From positions 1 to 57,887 of IMG/VR virus record IMGVR_UViG_3300030118_006581: a stretch of DNA of 57,887 bases; one strand, given 5' to 3'. The notes beneath the pieces are model-generated. The model had not been told where the DNA came from. It saw only the letters and a program-made list of their open reading frames with translations, and searched no databases. A program made the position numbers and the translations under genes. How positions within the stretch are numbered: the stretch's first letter is position 1; each line of letters begins with the position of its first letter. Shown here one piece after another: positions 19,801 to 28,164 of the stretch. Source of the DNA: a virus.

Positions 19801-22685
19801 TTAGCTAAGTCTCTTAACCAGTTGCATAGATTATTAATTTTATTAATCTTATCGCTGACTATATCTGCATACTGAGCTTCTATTTCCGGTATGTCAAAAT
19901 TTAATTCTAAAGGATTTGTATAACTCTCTCTTTGGTCGCAATATGCCTCAAGAGGAGAGCGAAATGGCAAATCACCAAACCTACCTTGATTTTCTATTGC
20001 ATCACCCAAGAGGACAAAGAAATCAATTATTTTGTTGTTTGAAAAATTTAAACTATTATAATCATTAGGGTCTATAGTTAAAAGATCAGGTGTCCCTGGA
20101 TTTGAAAAGGGAGATATATAATTCACAACGTGAATACTGGATACAGTCTCAAATATATGACTAATCAGTTCGTTACTAGCATCCCCATCTAGAAGTTGCT
20201 GCAATTCAACTGGAGTTGACATTTCTGAAACGTCCTCTAACAGATTTTGTATTTGTTCTAGTGTCGCTGGAGATGTTTGTCCCTCATTGTCAATATTAAA
20301 AAGATTTGCTAATCGGGCGATTTCTACTAAATCCACCTCTTCAACAAAGTTTCTCAGATCAGTAAAACCAAAATCCTGTTTTTTAAATGAATTTCTTAAA
20401 CCACTGGCTGGTCTTTTATTGCCTTCGGGTCCACAGCCAAGTAAGGCATTAACAACATCTTTTGCAACACCTGCTATGATGGACTTTATAAAGTTTTGAA
20501 GTATTGTCTCAATGGCTTTTTGGTACACTTTAGATTGTTTTGGCTTAAGTCCAATCATTTTTCTTTTCTTAAACTCGATTTTTATTGGTTGATCTAGAGT
20601 TTCTCTAACCAAAGAATTGACAACTGGAGGAGCGCCAATTGGATCTAAAAAATTATCCTCAATAAAATCACCTAAAACATCTAGAGAGCAAAATATTTGC
20701 TGATTGACAGCACGTTCAATCTCTTGTATTGCACGAGTAGGATTATCAGCATATCTAGCTGCATCAGAAATTCTTGCTTTAGTTGTTTCGTCCTCTATGA
20801 CCTCTTGTCGCAGTAAAATAATAGTTTCTCGTATTAGTGATCTAATTTTTGTTTTTCCTGTGGCAGCTTGCCAAAACCTTAAAGCATATTTGGCTGCCTT
20901 TGCTTGCCCTGTGTTACAATCAATACTACTCAAGGTTGAAGCCATTCGATAGCTTAACGGCCTATTTGAAAACAGTCTTTCATACTCAGACGGATCTACC
21001 CTGGAAAGCTCTGAAAGTTTTGTAAACAAGTTCTTTCTTTTTAGTCTCAGTCTTTCATTCTGTTCTCTTGTATTATTTGCACGCTTCGCCCTAATTGCAT
21101 CAATTCTTGAGGGCGGGTAAGAATACTTTGACAAAAAATCTAAAGCAGGCTCTCTTGTTGTTGGCGTTGTATTTCGTACTTCTGTGTATATCTCATAGCT
21201 ATTTTTCAGAAAAGAAAAACTAGTCGGCGTTAAAAGAGAAAAAGCATTAGCAATTCTAGCCTGCTCCTCATTGATATTAAGATAGGTTGTATTACCAGTT
21301 CCTTGATAATAGAAACTTCCGTTAATACAAATATGATCTAATAAATAATCCTTGGTAAAGAACATCTGGACGAAATCATCATCCTCTAGGGATATTTTGT
21401 TATACCCATAAAATAAAGACAATAAATCAAAGAATGATTCAAGACGGTCTACTTCCCTAGCAAGGTCAATTCCATTAAGAACCTGTGGCGTAAAACCATC
21501 ATCTAAAAGCTTTTCATTATATTCTCCCAATACACCTCGAACAGAAAACATATATCTCAGCATATCTTCGATCTGGAAAGTAACACTCCTCGTGGACTTG
21601 TTCTGGTCGCCGATTATCCTCTTTGCTTTTTGTAGAGTAGATAATTCATACTCCTCATAAGATGGTCTATTATTAGTTTCTGTAGAATCTGGGAGATTAT
21701 TAACATCGTTTGAATCTATCTGCAAACAATATATCCATCGAGATCCTGGTCGAAGATCTCTGTAGGATAACAGAGCAAATGTATCAGGAGTACCATATTT
21801 TGATAATAAATTTTGAAAGTTTGCTTCCGAGTTTTTTCCCGTGAGCTTTAATATTTCACGAATACTGGTTTCTACTGCATCATTATATCTTCCTCTTTGA
21901 CTTTCTGACAAACGAGCAAAGAAGCTAATCCTGGCGCTAGTAACTGGTTCTGCTCTTAAGAAGTTAAAAGCATAAGCAGCAGGTTCAGTGCGTCCAGTTC
22001 GTTTAACGTAGTAGAATTTTAAATCAACTGGGTTGTAATACACACGATCATTATCTTCTCCAGGAAGTCCATTTTTTCTCCAGTCGTATAAATCTACATT
22101 AGAGTCAGAACTTATATATGTTGTTACGCTTGGGCTCAAGTTCAGTAGATCAATACCAGCATTATCACTGTACTGGATATCTGGCAACCCTAGTGCATTT
22201 CTTAATTGATTTTTGTATTGCTTGGAGTGGGCGGAAGGAACTGCAATCAAATTTGCTATATCTTGATTAAGGTCTGGTCTATCGTTATCGTTTCTGTATT
22301 CTTCTTTATATGTCAACTCGGAAGTATTAGAAGAGTACTTCTCTAAAGAACCATTCTCTCTCAATTGTTCAACCACGCTTTGTAAAGCAGCTATAGAGTC
22401 GGTATCGCTGATTTCTTCTGCACTATTATTCACTACTCTGCCATTTTGAGGGTAAAGCGCAAAATATGCAAGCATATCGTCTGTAGTGATTGTCCTATCA
22501 CGATCTACTAACTCTTTGCCGATTTTGGGGAACTCATAGAAGAATAGATAACTTTCGTGAATAGCGTCAATGACAAACTTATTAGATTCATTCTCATAGT
22601 CGTAACCCAAGCCTCGCCTAGAGTCTGTATCAACAGTCTCAGCGTATGGGTTTATTATTCTTCGTTGCCTATCTGTTAGTGCCAT
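16863..22685 (-). CDS. Giant baseplate-region protein, 1940 aa, unknown fold
   Basis: One frame of 1940 codons begins MALTDRQRRIINPYAE and ends by overlapping the gp25-like gene. It is hydrophilic, rich in Asn, Asp, Tyr and Arg, and has no signal peptide. A helix-rich tract around residues 960-1010 has regularly spaced Ile/Leu and SISNSISESIAELF, but no enzymatic motif. I do not recognise the family. It lies between the spike/PAAR-like gene and gp25, where contractile-tail phages place hub, wedge or tape-measure-related genes. Tape measure is an alternative, but the chain lacks the long uninterrupted heptad repeats expected of one. Confidence 0.8.
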   Translation of the reverse strand: MALTDRQRRIINPYAETVDTDSRRGLGYDYENESNKFVIDAIHESYLFFYEFPKIGKELVDRDRTITTDDMLAYFALYPQNGRVVNNSAEEISDTDSIAALQSVVEQLRENGSLEKYSSNTSELTYKEEYRNDNDRPDLNQDIANLIAVPSAHSKQYKNQLRNALGLPDIQYSDNAGIDLLNLSPSVTTYISSDSNVDLYDWRKNGLPGEDNDRVYYNPVDLKFYYVKRTGRTEPAAYAFNFLRAEPVTSARISFFARLSESQRGRYNDAVETSIREILKLTGKNSEANFQNLLSKYGTPDTFALLSYRDLRPGSRWIYCLQIDSNDVNNLPDSTETNNRPSYEEYELSTLQKAKRIIGDQNKSTRSVTFQIEDMLRYMFSVRGVLGEYNEKLLDDGFTPQVLNGIDLAREVDRLESFFDLLSLFYGYNKISLEDDDFVQMFFTKDYLLDHICINGSFYYQGTGNTTYLNINEEQARIANAFSLLTPTSFSFLKNSYEIYTEVRNTTPTTREPALDFLSKYSYPPSRIDAIRAKRANNTREQNERLRLKRKNLFTKLSELSRVDPSEYERLFSNRPLSYRMASTLSSIDCNTGQAKAAKYALRFWQAATGKTKIRSLIRETIILLRQEVIEDETTKARISDAARYADNPTRAIQEIERAVNQQIFCSLDVLGDFIEDNFLDPIGAPPVVNSLVRETLDQPIKIEFKKRKMIGLKPKQSKVYQKAIETILQNFIKSIIAGVAKDVVNALLGCGPEGNKRPASGLRNSFKKQDFGFTDLRNFVEEVDLVEIARLANLFNIDNEGQTSPATLEQIQNLLEDVSEMSTPVELQQLLDGDASNELISHIFETVSSIHVVNYISPFSNPGTPDLLTIDPNDYNSLNFSNNKIIDFFVLLGDAIENQGRFGDLPFRSPLEAYCDQRESYTNPLELNFDIPEIEAQYADIVSDKINKINNLCNWLRDLANIKFQIERLIDSLPTMTWYDDLLEFIASISNSISESIAELFSDLFGKEQKRVQNYDYNVYNSKLGTEIYYQLGTKLRECSINQLYKSSNGDVFFMTPAGHGQRTTITVEVDGDGDVTLTGGQIGSRRNGWTSDVVYNYIWMTYALPGELPKLPLPQYRSPVTKPFDIYGIAYYSIVNAPSPLKKILNNAESQGTALLSPDSLRRVYQPLDNDGDPSTSEKTQLNKISNATYGYLKQQESFSPYVGYAGASNLYCSNPSKGDIRIVYWDADRQTPTVAYYNPAGLIHNERSVSSNTQTITENGDFQSVDYRIFNNLQIGDFTYRVDNNYKLFINDTLLPPLYSGGMFELYSNFSVGLPFENPTNEQLALRALDRDVDLTSMQNYRERIDTQIDNAVINDTGRRRMPRYVSAVAKLPLEKTDDICVTAEDTLRAESAIQVIQTRMISFFMNVMPLARVYPCWNSVGTVKLITDYLYKKITDELTAKEMIGPLYESIQYVKLVFPQDLEDNKFKNNPAISDDLSPSANVRNIIESMYVGILQNISRLSEYKSVNRSVFDPESPANIKQRYENTLVKFYRLLFNVDFARYGIEDAAQARAAQSIIGQFYNGNQITQLGLLAGAYYFPIAFQIASYMIYYDRGIKYANRYSDTQYRILVQNANADDNLLTAIKGELVTKFSTPFVGFPVSVRYYDGTQEVVYYSSDQVEERLRTLTEEISDSLLTDDRILRLRDLLFLTSVNSTVKFSPDEPSVPATLLDIFPDYFSPANLVGDDIDMGGGYEPIPQNLSDRISEELLTAVREKLIILNNLFYNPSTQYTNPGQGRTYTAREWYNIQRGDREELAQTVLRIELLLAQEIQGRTGLGRNGIDTIFPSDRMPSLYFDELANIFETFNLKEREQYERLRRQQAGEDITDISIDLLEFAQQPVLPDGAPDLYVERVVKSLSERFFRIYLPNLYRNYNVSLQGRLEEKSILETLINRNE

Positions 22686-22695
22686 ACCTGCTTAC

Positions 22696-23598
22696 CTAGT
22701 TTACATTATTAAATTTACTACGAAAATTGTACTTTGCAAACGGATTGATCTTACTATAGTTCATTTTATGAAAAGCAAAGTTTAACTCTTGCGTTTGTAA
22801 ATTGCCAAGTGATAGACTACACTTTCTCAATAATGGAAGTATGGCTGGTGCAGCCGGAGGTAAAAAGCCAAACATTAATGATCCTATCTGGGTTATCATC
22901 TCAACGGATGTTGAAACCTCCGAATGCAAATCATTAATCAACTCCAAAAGATTGTCCAAAACCTCCGCAAGATCATCACCTTTTACCATTGGCTGTAGAT
23001 CAGTATCATTATTCCCAGCAATTAAATCAATGCCTTGAATATTATCTCCAATAAACATACCAGCGGCACCGTTGTAAGCATCTGTGCTTGTTACTAACTT
23101 TATACCTTCTCTACCAATGATTCGCACAGAATCAGCTTTTATGGCAATTGCTGATCGGTTTGTCAGATTGCCAACTTTTCCTTTCGCTAATCCAAAATAT
23201 TCTTTAGAATCAATATCTGCCCTCTGGGAAATGTATATACGAGCAGAGTCAAGTTCAGTGCTTTTATTTGTTAATACTTTGCCCCCGTCATTGTCAACTT
23301 CTCGTGCAAGAATACCAGACAACCCAGCAATTATATCAATACACCCCACATTAGTGTTGGCTGACGCACCTTTACCACTTGACTCGCTCCCAGGACGATC
23401 ACGCCCTTGAATAATAATCGTGTTATGTTTGCCTTGAATAACATTTTCAGACTCTTTAATATTATAGCTTGGATTTGGACCCAGAATATCTGATTGATAA
23501 TAACCTGAATATTCTTGTGCTTCAAGCTTTGGAGAGTTCTCTTTTATTTCTTCTTTACCATTTGAAAGGAGCGCATCGGTTATTGTTTTTCCTAACAC
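22696..23598 (-). CDS. Spike/hub-like protein with beta-helix-type strands, GTG start
   Basis: This 300-residue protein opens with a polar leader, then a run of short strands separated by turns (HNTIIIQGRDRPG, IDIIAGLSGI, SARIYISQRADID, IAIKADSVRIIGREGIKLV), which looks like a beta-helix or gp5-type needle. The C-terminal 80 residues are helical with a hydrophobic, proline-rich segment (FGFLPPAAPAILPLL). The start is GTG at 23598; there is no in-frame ATG nearby, and AGGGGG lies 7 nt upstream. It follows the LytM spike gene by 1 nt, so a role in the membrane-puncturing device is a reasonable inference. Confidence 0.8.
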   Translation of the reverse strand: MLGKTITDALLSNGKEEIKENSPKLEAQEYSGYYQSDILGPNPSYNIKESENVIQGKHNTIIIQGRDRPGSESSGKGASANTNVGCIDIIAGLSGILAREVDNDGGKVLTNKSTELDSARIYISQRADIDSKEYFGLAKGKVGNLTNRSAIAIKADSVRIIGREGIKLVTSTDAYNGAAGMFIGDNIQGIDLIAGNNDTDLQPMVKGDDLAEVLDNLLELINDLHSEVSTSVEMITQIGSLMFGFLPPAAPAILPLLRKCSLSLGNLQTQELNFAFHKMNYSKINPFAKYNFRSKFNNVN

Positions 23599-23599
23599 T

Positions 23600-24760
23600 T
23601 TAAGCCCCCTTTTTCTGGTAAAAATTATTACCTATAAAAAATGCCATTGGGTCTTTTTTATCGCCAGCAGCGAACGGCGTCGAAGAATTAGTAACATATT
23701 CAAAATGTAAGTGAGGTCCGCTACTTGTCCCTGAATTAGCCGAGAAACCTATTGGCTGACCTCTTTTTACTTTTTGCCCATTCTTAACAACTGGATATCT
23801 TAAATGACTCTGAAGGTGAGCGTAAAGGGTGAAGAAAGGCTTTGGTGTTCCTCCTTCTTTTGTACTGTAAGTTGTATGTTTTATAAATATATAATACCCG
23901 TAGCCTTTGGTCGGTCCACCCTTATTAGTTCGTAGAGTAACAACGCCATCCAAAGCGGCGAAGATAACTTCTCCAATAGGCGCAGTAAAATCTACACCGT
24001 AGTGCGGCTCTGTCCTTTTTCTAACAGGATGAAATCTCTCTAAATCAAAAGGAGACGTGACATTTATATTTCTAACTGGTGGTGCTGGTATTAAGAGCTT
24101 CTCTCCAGAGGGTGTTATTGTTGGCTCCTCTCCTACTGGTTCTACTTCCCCAAGTCGAAAAACCTTTTCACATGGATCTGGGAGTTGTTTCTCTTCGTCT
24201 GGGAGTATTGATCGACAAGCATCTCCTATATCAATATCCCACTTGCCAGTAAGATGCCCCTCAATACTTATAACTTTACCTGTTTCCATATGGCTAGAAA
24301 ACTGGGCCCGAGGATTATTAAACTGAACTGTCACTATGTCGCCAGGCTTTAACATTGGAGCGCCAGTTCCATACACATATTTAACCATAGGATAAAAACC
24401 TATAGCAGGGTCGTTTGATCTTTTCGCTTCTGGTATCCAATAATGTCGTGTATCACTTAAGACCATTACTCTGATCATTTGATACTCAACTCCTGCTTCC
24501 TCATTTTTAACCGTCTCGTAAAAAGACTTTATATTATCGTCTGTTCTTAAGACCAAAGCATGAACAAGAGTTAAGTTCAAAGCCCTATTAGGAGTATTAA
24601 CTTTTCTAATTAAACCCTTCAGGGTTCCCATCGGAGTTGAACGATCTAAATCCCACGCATTAGCGGCTAGATCAGTACCAGTAGACATTTCATTTTTAAG
24701 AAGCTGACGAACCTTATCGTCAAATACTGTTGGTTTAGCCGTCTTTTTAGGAGTGGTCAT
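23600..24760 (-). CDS. Central spike lysin with M23/LytM peptidase domain
   Basis: Residues 230-375 form an M23 (LytM) zinc endopeptidase: HxxxD at H253/D257, the YAHL motif with H315, and HLH with H350 and H352, so all metal and catalytic positions are present. M23 enzymes cut peptide bridges of peptidoglycan. The N-terminal 200 residues include a GDIVTVQFNNP barrel-like strand pair resembling the OB part of gp5-type hub proteins. There is no signal peptide, which fits a virion-borne enzyme. Position beside the spike-like gene and the baseplate supports a tail-tip lysin that opens the cell wall during infection, replacing T4 gp5 lysozyme. Confidence 0.92.
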   Translation of the reverse strand: MTTPKKTAKPTVFDDKVRQLLKNEMSTGTDLAANAWDLDRSTPMGTLKGLIRKVNTPNRALNLTLVHALVLRTDDNIKSFYETVKNEEAGVEYQMIRVMVLSDTRHYWIPEAKRSNDPAIGFYPMVKYVYGTGAPMLKPGDIVTVQFNNPRAQFSSHMETGKVISIEGHLTGKWDIDIGDACRSILPDEEKQLPDPCEKVFRLGEVEPVGEEPTITPSGEKLLIPAPPVRNINVTSPFDLERFHPVRKRTEPHYGVDFTAPIGEVIFAALDGVVTLRTNKGGPTKGYGYYIFIKHTTYSTKEGGTPKPFFTLYAHLQSHLRYPVVKNGQKVKRGQPIGFSANSGTSSGPHLHFEYVTNSSTPFAAGDKKDPMAFFIGNNFYQKKGA

Positions 24761-24761
24761 T

Positions 24762-25052
24762 TCAATCCTCCTTTAAAATATCAAACAACTGATTCTTATC
24801 ATCGTCTGTAAGACCCGTTTGACCAGAGGACTGATCTTTCTTATAGACTAATGTGGCTAATTTTACTAATTGCTCATTGCTTCTTTGTAATGTTTCAACA
24901 AATTTAGCAGCGGTGGCACCAGAATCAGAGTATCTTTCTTTTGATACATTTAAATACTCCTTAAGATTATCTAGGAGTATCTCTGTTTCTTGTCTGTCCT
25001 TGTTTATATTTTCAAGGGCCTGTTCAATTAACGAGTTTAGATCTTTTTTCAT
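24762..25052 (-). CDS. Small helical protein, 96 aa
   Basis: A 96-residue charged protein predicted to be nearly all helical, with heptad-like spacing (LEYLNVSKERYS, FVETLQRSNEQLVKLATLV). No family recognised. It lies 1 nt upstream of the LytM spike gene, so it may be a chaperone or a small tail component. The Shine-Dalgarno sequence is weak. Function unknown. Confidence 0.75.
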   Translation of the reverse strand: MKKDLNSLIEQALENINKDRQETEILLDNLKEYLNVSKERYSDSGATAAKFVETLQRSNEQLVKLATLVYKKDQSSGQTGLTDDDKNQLFDILKED

Positions 25053-25067
25053 ACAATAAGTAGGATG

Positions 25068-25757
25068 CTAGCTAATTTCTCCGTCATTCCATTTTTTCTT
25101 GAAAGTACGATATCTTTCCCTCATCTTATTAAGAGCACTAACAATTTGTTTAGTATTGAGACCCGTTATCTCTCTCATATACAAATACACTGCTTTTTTG
25201 TTGAAAATTTCAATTTGTTCAATATTTTCCATAAGAGTCATCACAGCATTCAAAACCTTCTCTTCGTTAGGCTTGAGTTTTAATTTTTGCCAACTGCTGA
25301 TTTCTGTAAGGAGAGAGTTCCAAAATTGTTTCTCTTCAATCTCAGTTAATAAACTAGCATCGGATCCAGAAGATATTGCTTCTACTTCACGGACCATTTC
25401 GTCATAATTAACTTCACGTCGGTTTTTCTTTGTTTGTTTTTTTGCCTTGTGCGTAAACCAATTCTTGGTTACAACAGAGAAATATGAAAATGCTTTCTTC
25501 CCCTGGGAAGGGTCGAATTTTCCTAGGATAGTGGTAAGCCAAATTTTGCAATCATCTTTGTGATATTCAATATTCTCAAGGGAGGTAAACTTATAAGTAT
25601 AAACTATCTTATCTACCAATTCATCAAAAGCAGGCTGTATGTGCTGAATGTAAAGTTCTGATCTTTTTGACAAACTTTCTGTATTACAGTAGTCAACTAT
25701 GGCTTTCTCAGTTATCTCCGTAAAGTAATAATTATTTTTCTTCTTCTTTCTAGGCAT
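25068..25757 (-). CDS. gp55: Late-transcription sigma factor, T4 gp55-like
   Basis: The 229-residue protein matches the gp55 family: a basic N-terminus, the ITEKAIVDYCNTESLSKR segment, then the characteristic FDPSQGKKAFSYFSVVTKNWF core near residues 80-100, where sigma region 2 contacts the core polymerase and the -10 DNA, and a C-terminal helical part. T4 gp55 is 185 residues, so this form is slightly longer. In T4 it directs host RNA polymerase to late promoters with a TATAAATA box, together with gp33 and gp45. A TATAAATA box is found before the tmRNA in this window. The gene overlaps its upstream neighbour by 8 nt. Confidence 0.88.
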   Translation of the reverse strand: MPRKKKKNNYYFTEITEKAIVDYCNTESLSKRSELYIQHIQPAFDELVDKIVYTYKFTSLENIEYHKDDCKIWLTTILGKFDPSQGKKAFSYFSVVTKNWFTHKAKKQTKKNRREVNYDEMVREVEAISSGSDASLLTEIEEKQFWNSLLTEISSWQKLKLKPNEEKVLNAVMTLMENIEQIEIFNKKAVYLYMREITGLNTKQIVSALNKMRERYRTFKKKWNDGEIS

Positions 25758-26055
25758 TAGTATTCTCTAGCTCTGTTTCTGTAAGCTCCTGATTTGCTCT
25801 TATATAAAGTTGTATCTCATCAGCTAACTTACCTGTGTGTTCAAGTAAAGCTTCTAGGGTGGCATCACCATAAAAAATATCTCTACCATACACATCTGAT
25901 AAATGGTTTTCGTATTCAGCTACTGAATTAAATATCCCTCGGGCTTCTTCATTGGTCATCTCTAGATAGTTAAGAAGCTTTCGTGTATACCAAACAAAAA
26001 CAATATTAATAATCGCTGAGGATGTTAATAAAACTGATAGTAGTATAGTTGTCAT
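25750..26055 (-). CDS. Small membrane-anchored protein, 101 aa
   Basis: Residues 3-24 form a single hydrophobic segment (ILLSVLLTSSAIINIVFVWY), followed by an acidic, helical, presumably cytoplasmic or periplasmic part. No family is recognised. It sits between the zinc-ribbon protein and the late sigma factor, overlapping both by 4-8 nt; small membrane proteins beside gene 55 occur in other T4-like phages, but I cannot assign a role. Confidence 0.75.
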   Translation of the reverse strand: MTTILLSVLLTSSAIINIVFVWYTRKLLNYLEMTNEEARGIFNSVAEYENHLSDVYGRDIFYGDATLEALLEHTGKLADEIQLYIRANQELTETELENTNA

Positions 26056-26315
26056 TTTTGTTTGTGAATTCTTTTCTTTTGTTTCTTTTTGTACTCTTCT
26101 AAAGTTTTTTTACCTTCTTCGATTGCTTTGTTAACTTCAGTTCCTGTTTTTTCCTTATCGACTGTAACCTTTTTTGTTACCTGTAAAACAGTTGATAAAT
26201 TTTTCCGTATGTCTTTAGAATTACACAACGGACACTCCACGTCTTTCTCTTTATACGAATGTCGGATATTAACCTGTTTGCCACACCCGAGACAATCATA
26301 AAGATATAGAGGCAT
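26052..26315 (-). CDS. FmdB-like zinc-ribbon protein, 87 aa
   Basis: The protein begins MPLYLYDCLGCGKQ and has a second CPLC at residues 33-36, forming a Cys4 zinc ribbon of the FmdB/putative-regulatory type. The C-terminal half is a long lysine-rich helix (EEYKKKQKKRIHKQK), likely to bind nucleic acid or an acidic partner. Its start shares one base with the stop of the upstream 57-residue gene (TAATG). A transcriptional accessory role near the late sigma factor is possible but unproven. Confidence 0.8.
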   Translation of the reverse strand: MPLYLYDCLGCGKQVNIRHSYKEKDVECPLCNSKDIRKNLSTVLQVTKKVTVDKEKTGTEVNKAIEEGKKTLEEYKKKQKKRIHKQK

Positions 26316-26488
26316 TATTCAGTTTCAAAAACTTGAGTCTTTACAGTTGGTGGATTTGTTACTACAACTTCACCATTTTCAACTTCCAAGTTCCAGTCAG
26401 CTAACATCTCTGTTATATCTGTTTGTTCCGCCAAACACTTTTGAAGTGTCATCAATAGCGCTCCTACAGCTTGATTTGAAAACTTCAT
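26315..26488 (-). CDS. Small conserved-looking protein, 57 aa
   Basis: This short gene reads MKFSNQAVGALLMTLQKCLA at its start and ends with VTNPPTVKTQVFETE. An N-terminal helix is followed by an acidic strand (WNLEVENGEVVVTNPP). Both boundaries are fixed by coupling: its ATG shares a base with the stop of the SIS-HAD gene, and its stop shares a base with the ATG of the zinc-ribbon gene. I believe similar small proteins occur near gene 55 in marine T4-like phages. It could be a counterpart of the gp33 coactivator by position, but no sequence evidence supports that. Confidence 0.75.
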   Translation of the reverse strand: MKFSNQAVGALLMTLQKCLAEQTDITEMLADWNLEVENGEVVVTNPPTVKTQVFETE

Positions 26489-27480
26489 TATTCTTCTCCT
26501 TTCATATTATTAACCTGATTAATGACATTATCCCAGCCGCCTGTGAATGGAACCGCCTTATCATCAATATAAGCAAAAGCTCTTGGTTTTTCAGCAGTAA
26601 CCTTTGACACATATTGTGCCATATCATGCTTTTTAAGCCATTCCCAGACTAGTTCAGAGCCAGTTCTTCCATTTACTAATCCTCGATCTGGTTTTGCCTT
26701 ACAGGTATAAATGATGACTGTATGATCTCTAGATAGTTTTTGCAGTGCTTCCTTGGAACCCTCAACTGGGTCATCGTAGATTGTGCCGTCATGATATCCC
26801 TTTGAGCATTTGTGGATTACCCCATCAAAGTCAATACCAATATTTACCTGCTCATCTGGATAACTGTGTTTTCTGACACTTGGACCTTTCCAATTAATTT
26901 TCTCTAAGTCGTCAGGGGAATTTTTACCGATCGGAGGGCACTCCTTGCCTGAACCATGAGTCAACTGGTATTGCAGTAGCAAAGTTAAAACTTCTGCTGT
27001 GTGGTAGTATTCGGCTCCAAGAACTACTTGGGCTAATCCTTTAATTTCTTCTTCAATAGGATTAGACGTTACCAAAGCTGTCCTTAATCCGTTATCCGAA
27101 GCCCATTGAAGTGCCTTGATTACATCTTTTGATTTCCCAGACGAAGATATCCCATATACTAGAGACTTTTTCATTTGAGATTTAGTCTTAGTGCAAGTTC
27201 TTTGTTGCAGCCAAGCAACCATCCATTGGTCAAAACTTGTATCGTTAATCAAGGAAGTTGCTACTACACAACTCCCAGGACACATAGCGTTCTTTGTCCC
27301 ATTGGATAGTCTTGTCATATCTACAGCGGTGTGATCAGCAACACCCATGTTTCCGCCGTGTCCAAGAACATAGATATCATCACATTCATTATAATATTCT
27401 TGTAACTGTCTCCATTCTTTTGAGCTTATAGTTTCGTAAAATTTACTCTCTAGATTTTCAATGTCAAGTGCTGAACTCAT
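26488..27480 (-). CDS. SIS sugar isomerase - HAD phosphatase fusion
   Basis: Residues 30-180 form a SIS domain of the GmhA/KdsD type: GHGGNMGVADH at 40-50 replaces the GNGGSA loop, and ISSSGKSKDVIKAL at 111-124 is the phosphosugar-binding loop. Residues 213-325 form a HAD phosphatase with the nucleophile motif D217-F-D219 and the metal motif D306-D307, plus K298. The family reactions are aldose-ketose phosphate isomerisation and sugar-phosphate hydrolysis, steps found in Kdo (KdsD, KdsC) and heptose (GmhA, GmhB) synthesis. No sign of frameshift. It overlaps the aldolase gene by 4 nt, so the two are probably co-translated and act on the same sugar; the substrate is unknown. Confidence 0.85.
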   Translation of the reverse strand: MSSALDIENLESKFYETISSKEWRQLQEYYNECDDIYVLGHGGNMGVADHTAVDMTRLSNGTKNAMCPGSCVVATSLINDTSFDQWMVAWLQQRTCTKTKSQMKKSLVYGISSSGKSKDVIKALQWASDNGLRTALVTSNPIEEEIKGLAQVVLGAEYYHTAEVLTLLLQYQLTHGSGKECPPIGKNSPDDLEKINWKGPSVRKHSYPDEQVNIGIDFDGVIHKCSKGYHDGTIYDDPVEGSKEALQKLSRDHTVIIYTCKAKPDRGLVNGRTGSELVWEWLKKHDMAQYVSKVTAEKPRAFAYIDDKAVPFTGGWDNVINQVNNMKGEE

Positions 27481-28160
27481 TTAATTCCTAGCTCCTTATA
27501 AAATTCTAAAAGTCCGGTTGTATCCATTCCTAATGCTATAATACCATAATCTGAATATTTCTTTAGATATTTTTTAACTTCTGTTGGAATATGGACTGCC
27601 ATCTTTTCTTTTGGTATTAATTTTTCCATTTTCTTAATTGCGTTTAGATACAAGTTTGAACCAAAATCTCCCGGTACTCCAAGACTAGCGGATAGATCAT
27701 AAGGTCCTATCATATAATAGTCAAAATTATGACTCATTATCTCCTCTAAATTATTTACGCCATCAATAGTTTCAATCTGAGCTATAACAGAAGGTGGTTC
27801 TGATATTAAAGGTGACAATCCCCATTTATTAGCCCTGGTTAAACCAAGCCCTCTACGTCCGCCGTGTTTTGGGAATTTGCAAGAATTCATTATTTTGTTA
27901 CACTGACGTGTATTTTCAACGGTAGAAAAAATTAAACCTGTCGCTCCTGCGTCCAGACACATCCTAATGCTTGATTTTGTTGGAACCATCAATCTAACAA
28001 AACATTTCCTATTCAATGAAGTTATAGTCTGAATACAATTATAAATTGTTTCATTGTTGTAGGATGCGTGCTCTGTATCTATAACAACACCGTCAACGCC
28101 AGTGTGGCATAAAATCTCTGATACAACTGGTGATGGTATTTGTTGCCAAGCTAATTTCAT
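27477..28160 (-). CDS. HpcH/HpaI-family pyruvate aldolase
   Basis: The 227-residue protein matches HpcH/HpaI class II aldolases: D28-x-E30-H31, R56, the metal ligand E130 in IAQIETIDGVNNLEEI, and the IGPYDLSASLG motif near 151-161 with the second metal ligand. These enzymes reversibly join pyruvate and an aldehyde to give 2-keto-3-deoxy sugar acids. I chose the ATG at 28160 over an upstream TTG at 28181, because the ATG removes a 17-nt overlap and the family begins close to the IPSP motif. Flanked by the SIS-HAD and methyltransferase genes. In this context it may build, not degrade, a ulosonic acid; that is inference. Confidence 0.88.
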   Translation of the reverse strand: MKLAWQQIPSPVVSEILCHTGVDGVVIDTEHASYNNETIYNCIQTITSLNRKCFVRLMVPTKSSIRMCLDAGATGLIFSTVENTRQCNKIMNSCKFPKHGGRRGLGLTRANKWGLSPLISEPPSVIAQIETIDGVNNLEEIMSHNFDYYMIGPYDLSASLGVPGDFGSNLYLNAIKKMEKLIPKEKMAVHIPTEVKKYLKKYSDYGIIALGMDTTGLLEFYKELGIK

Positions 28161-28164
28161 TATA

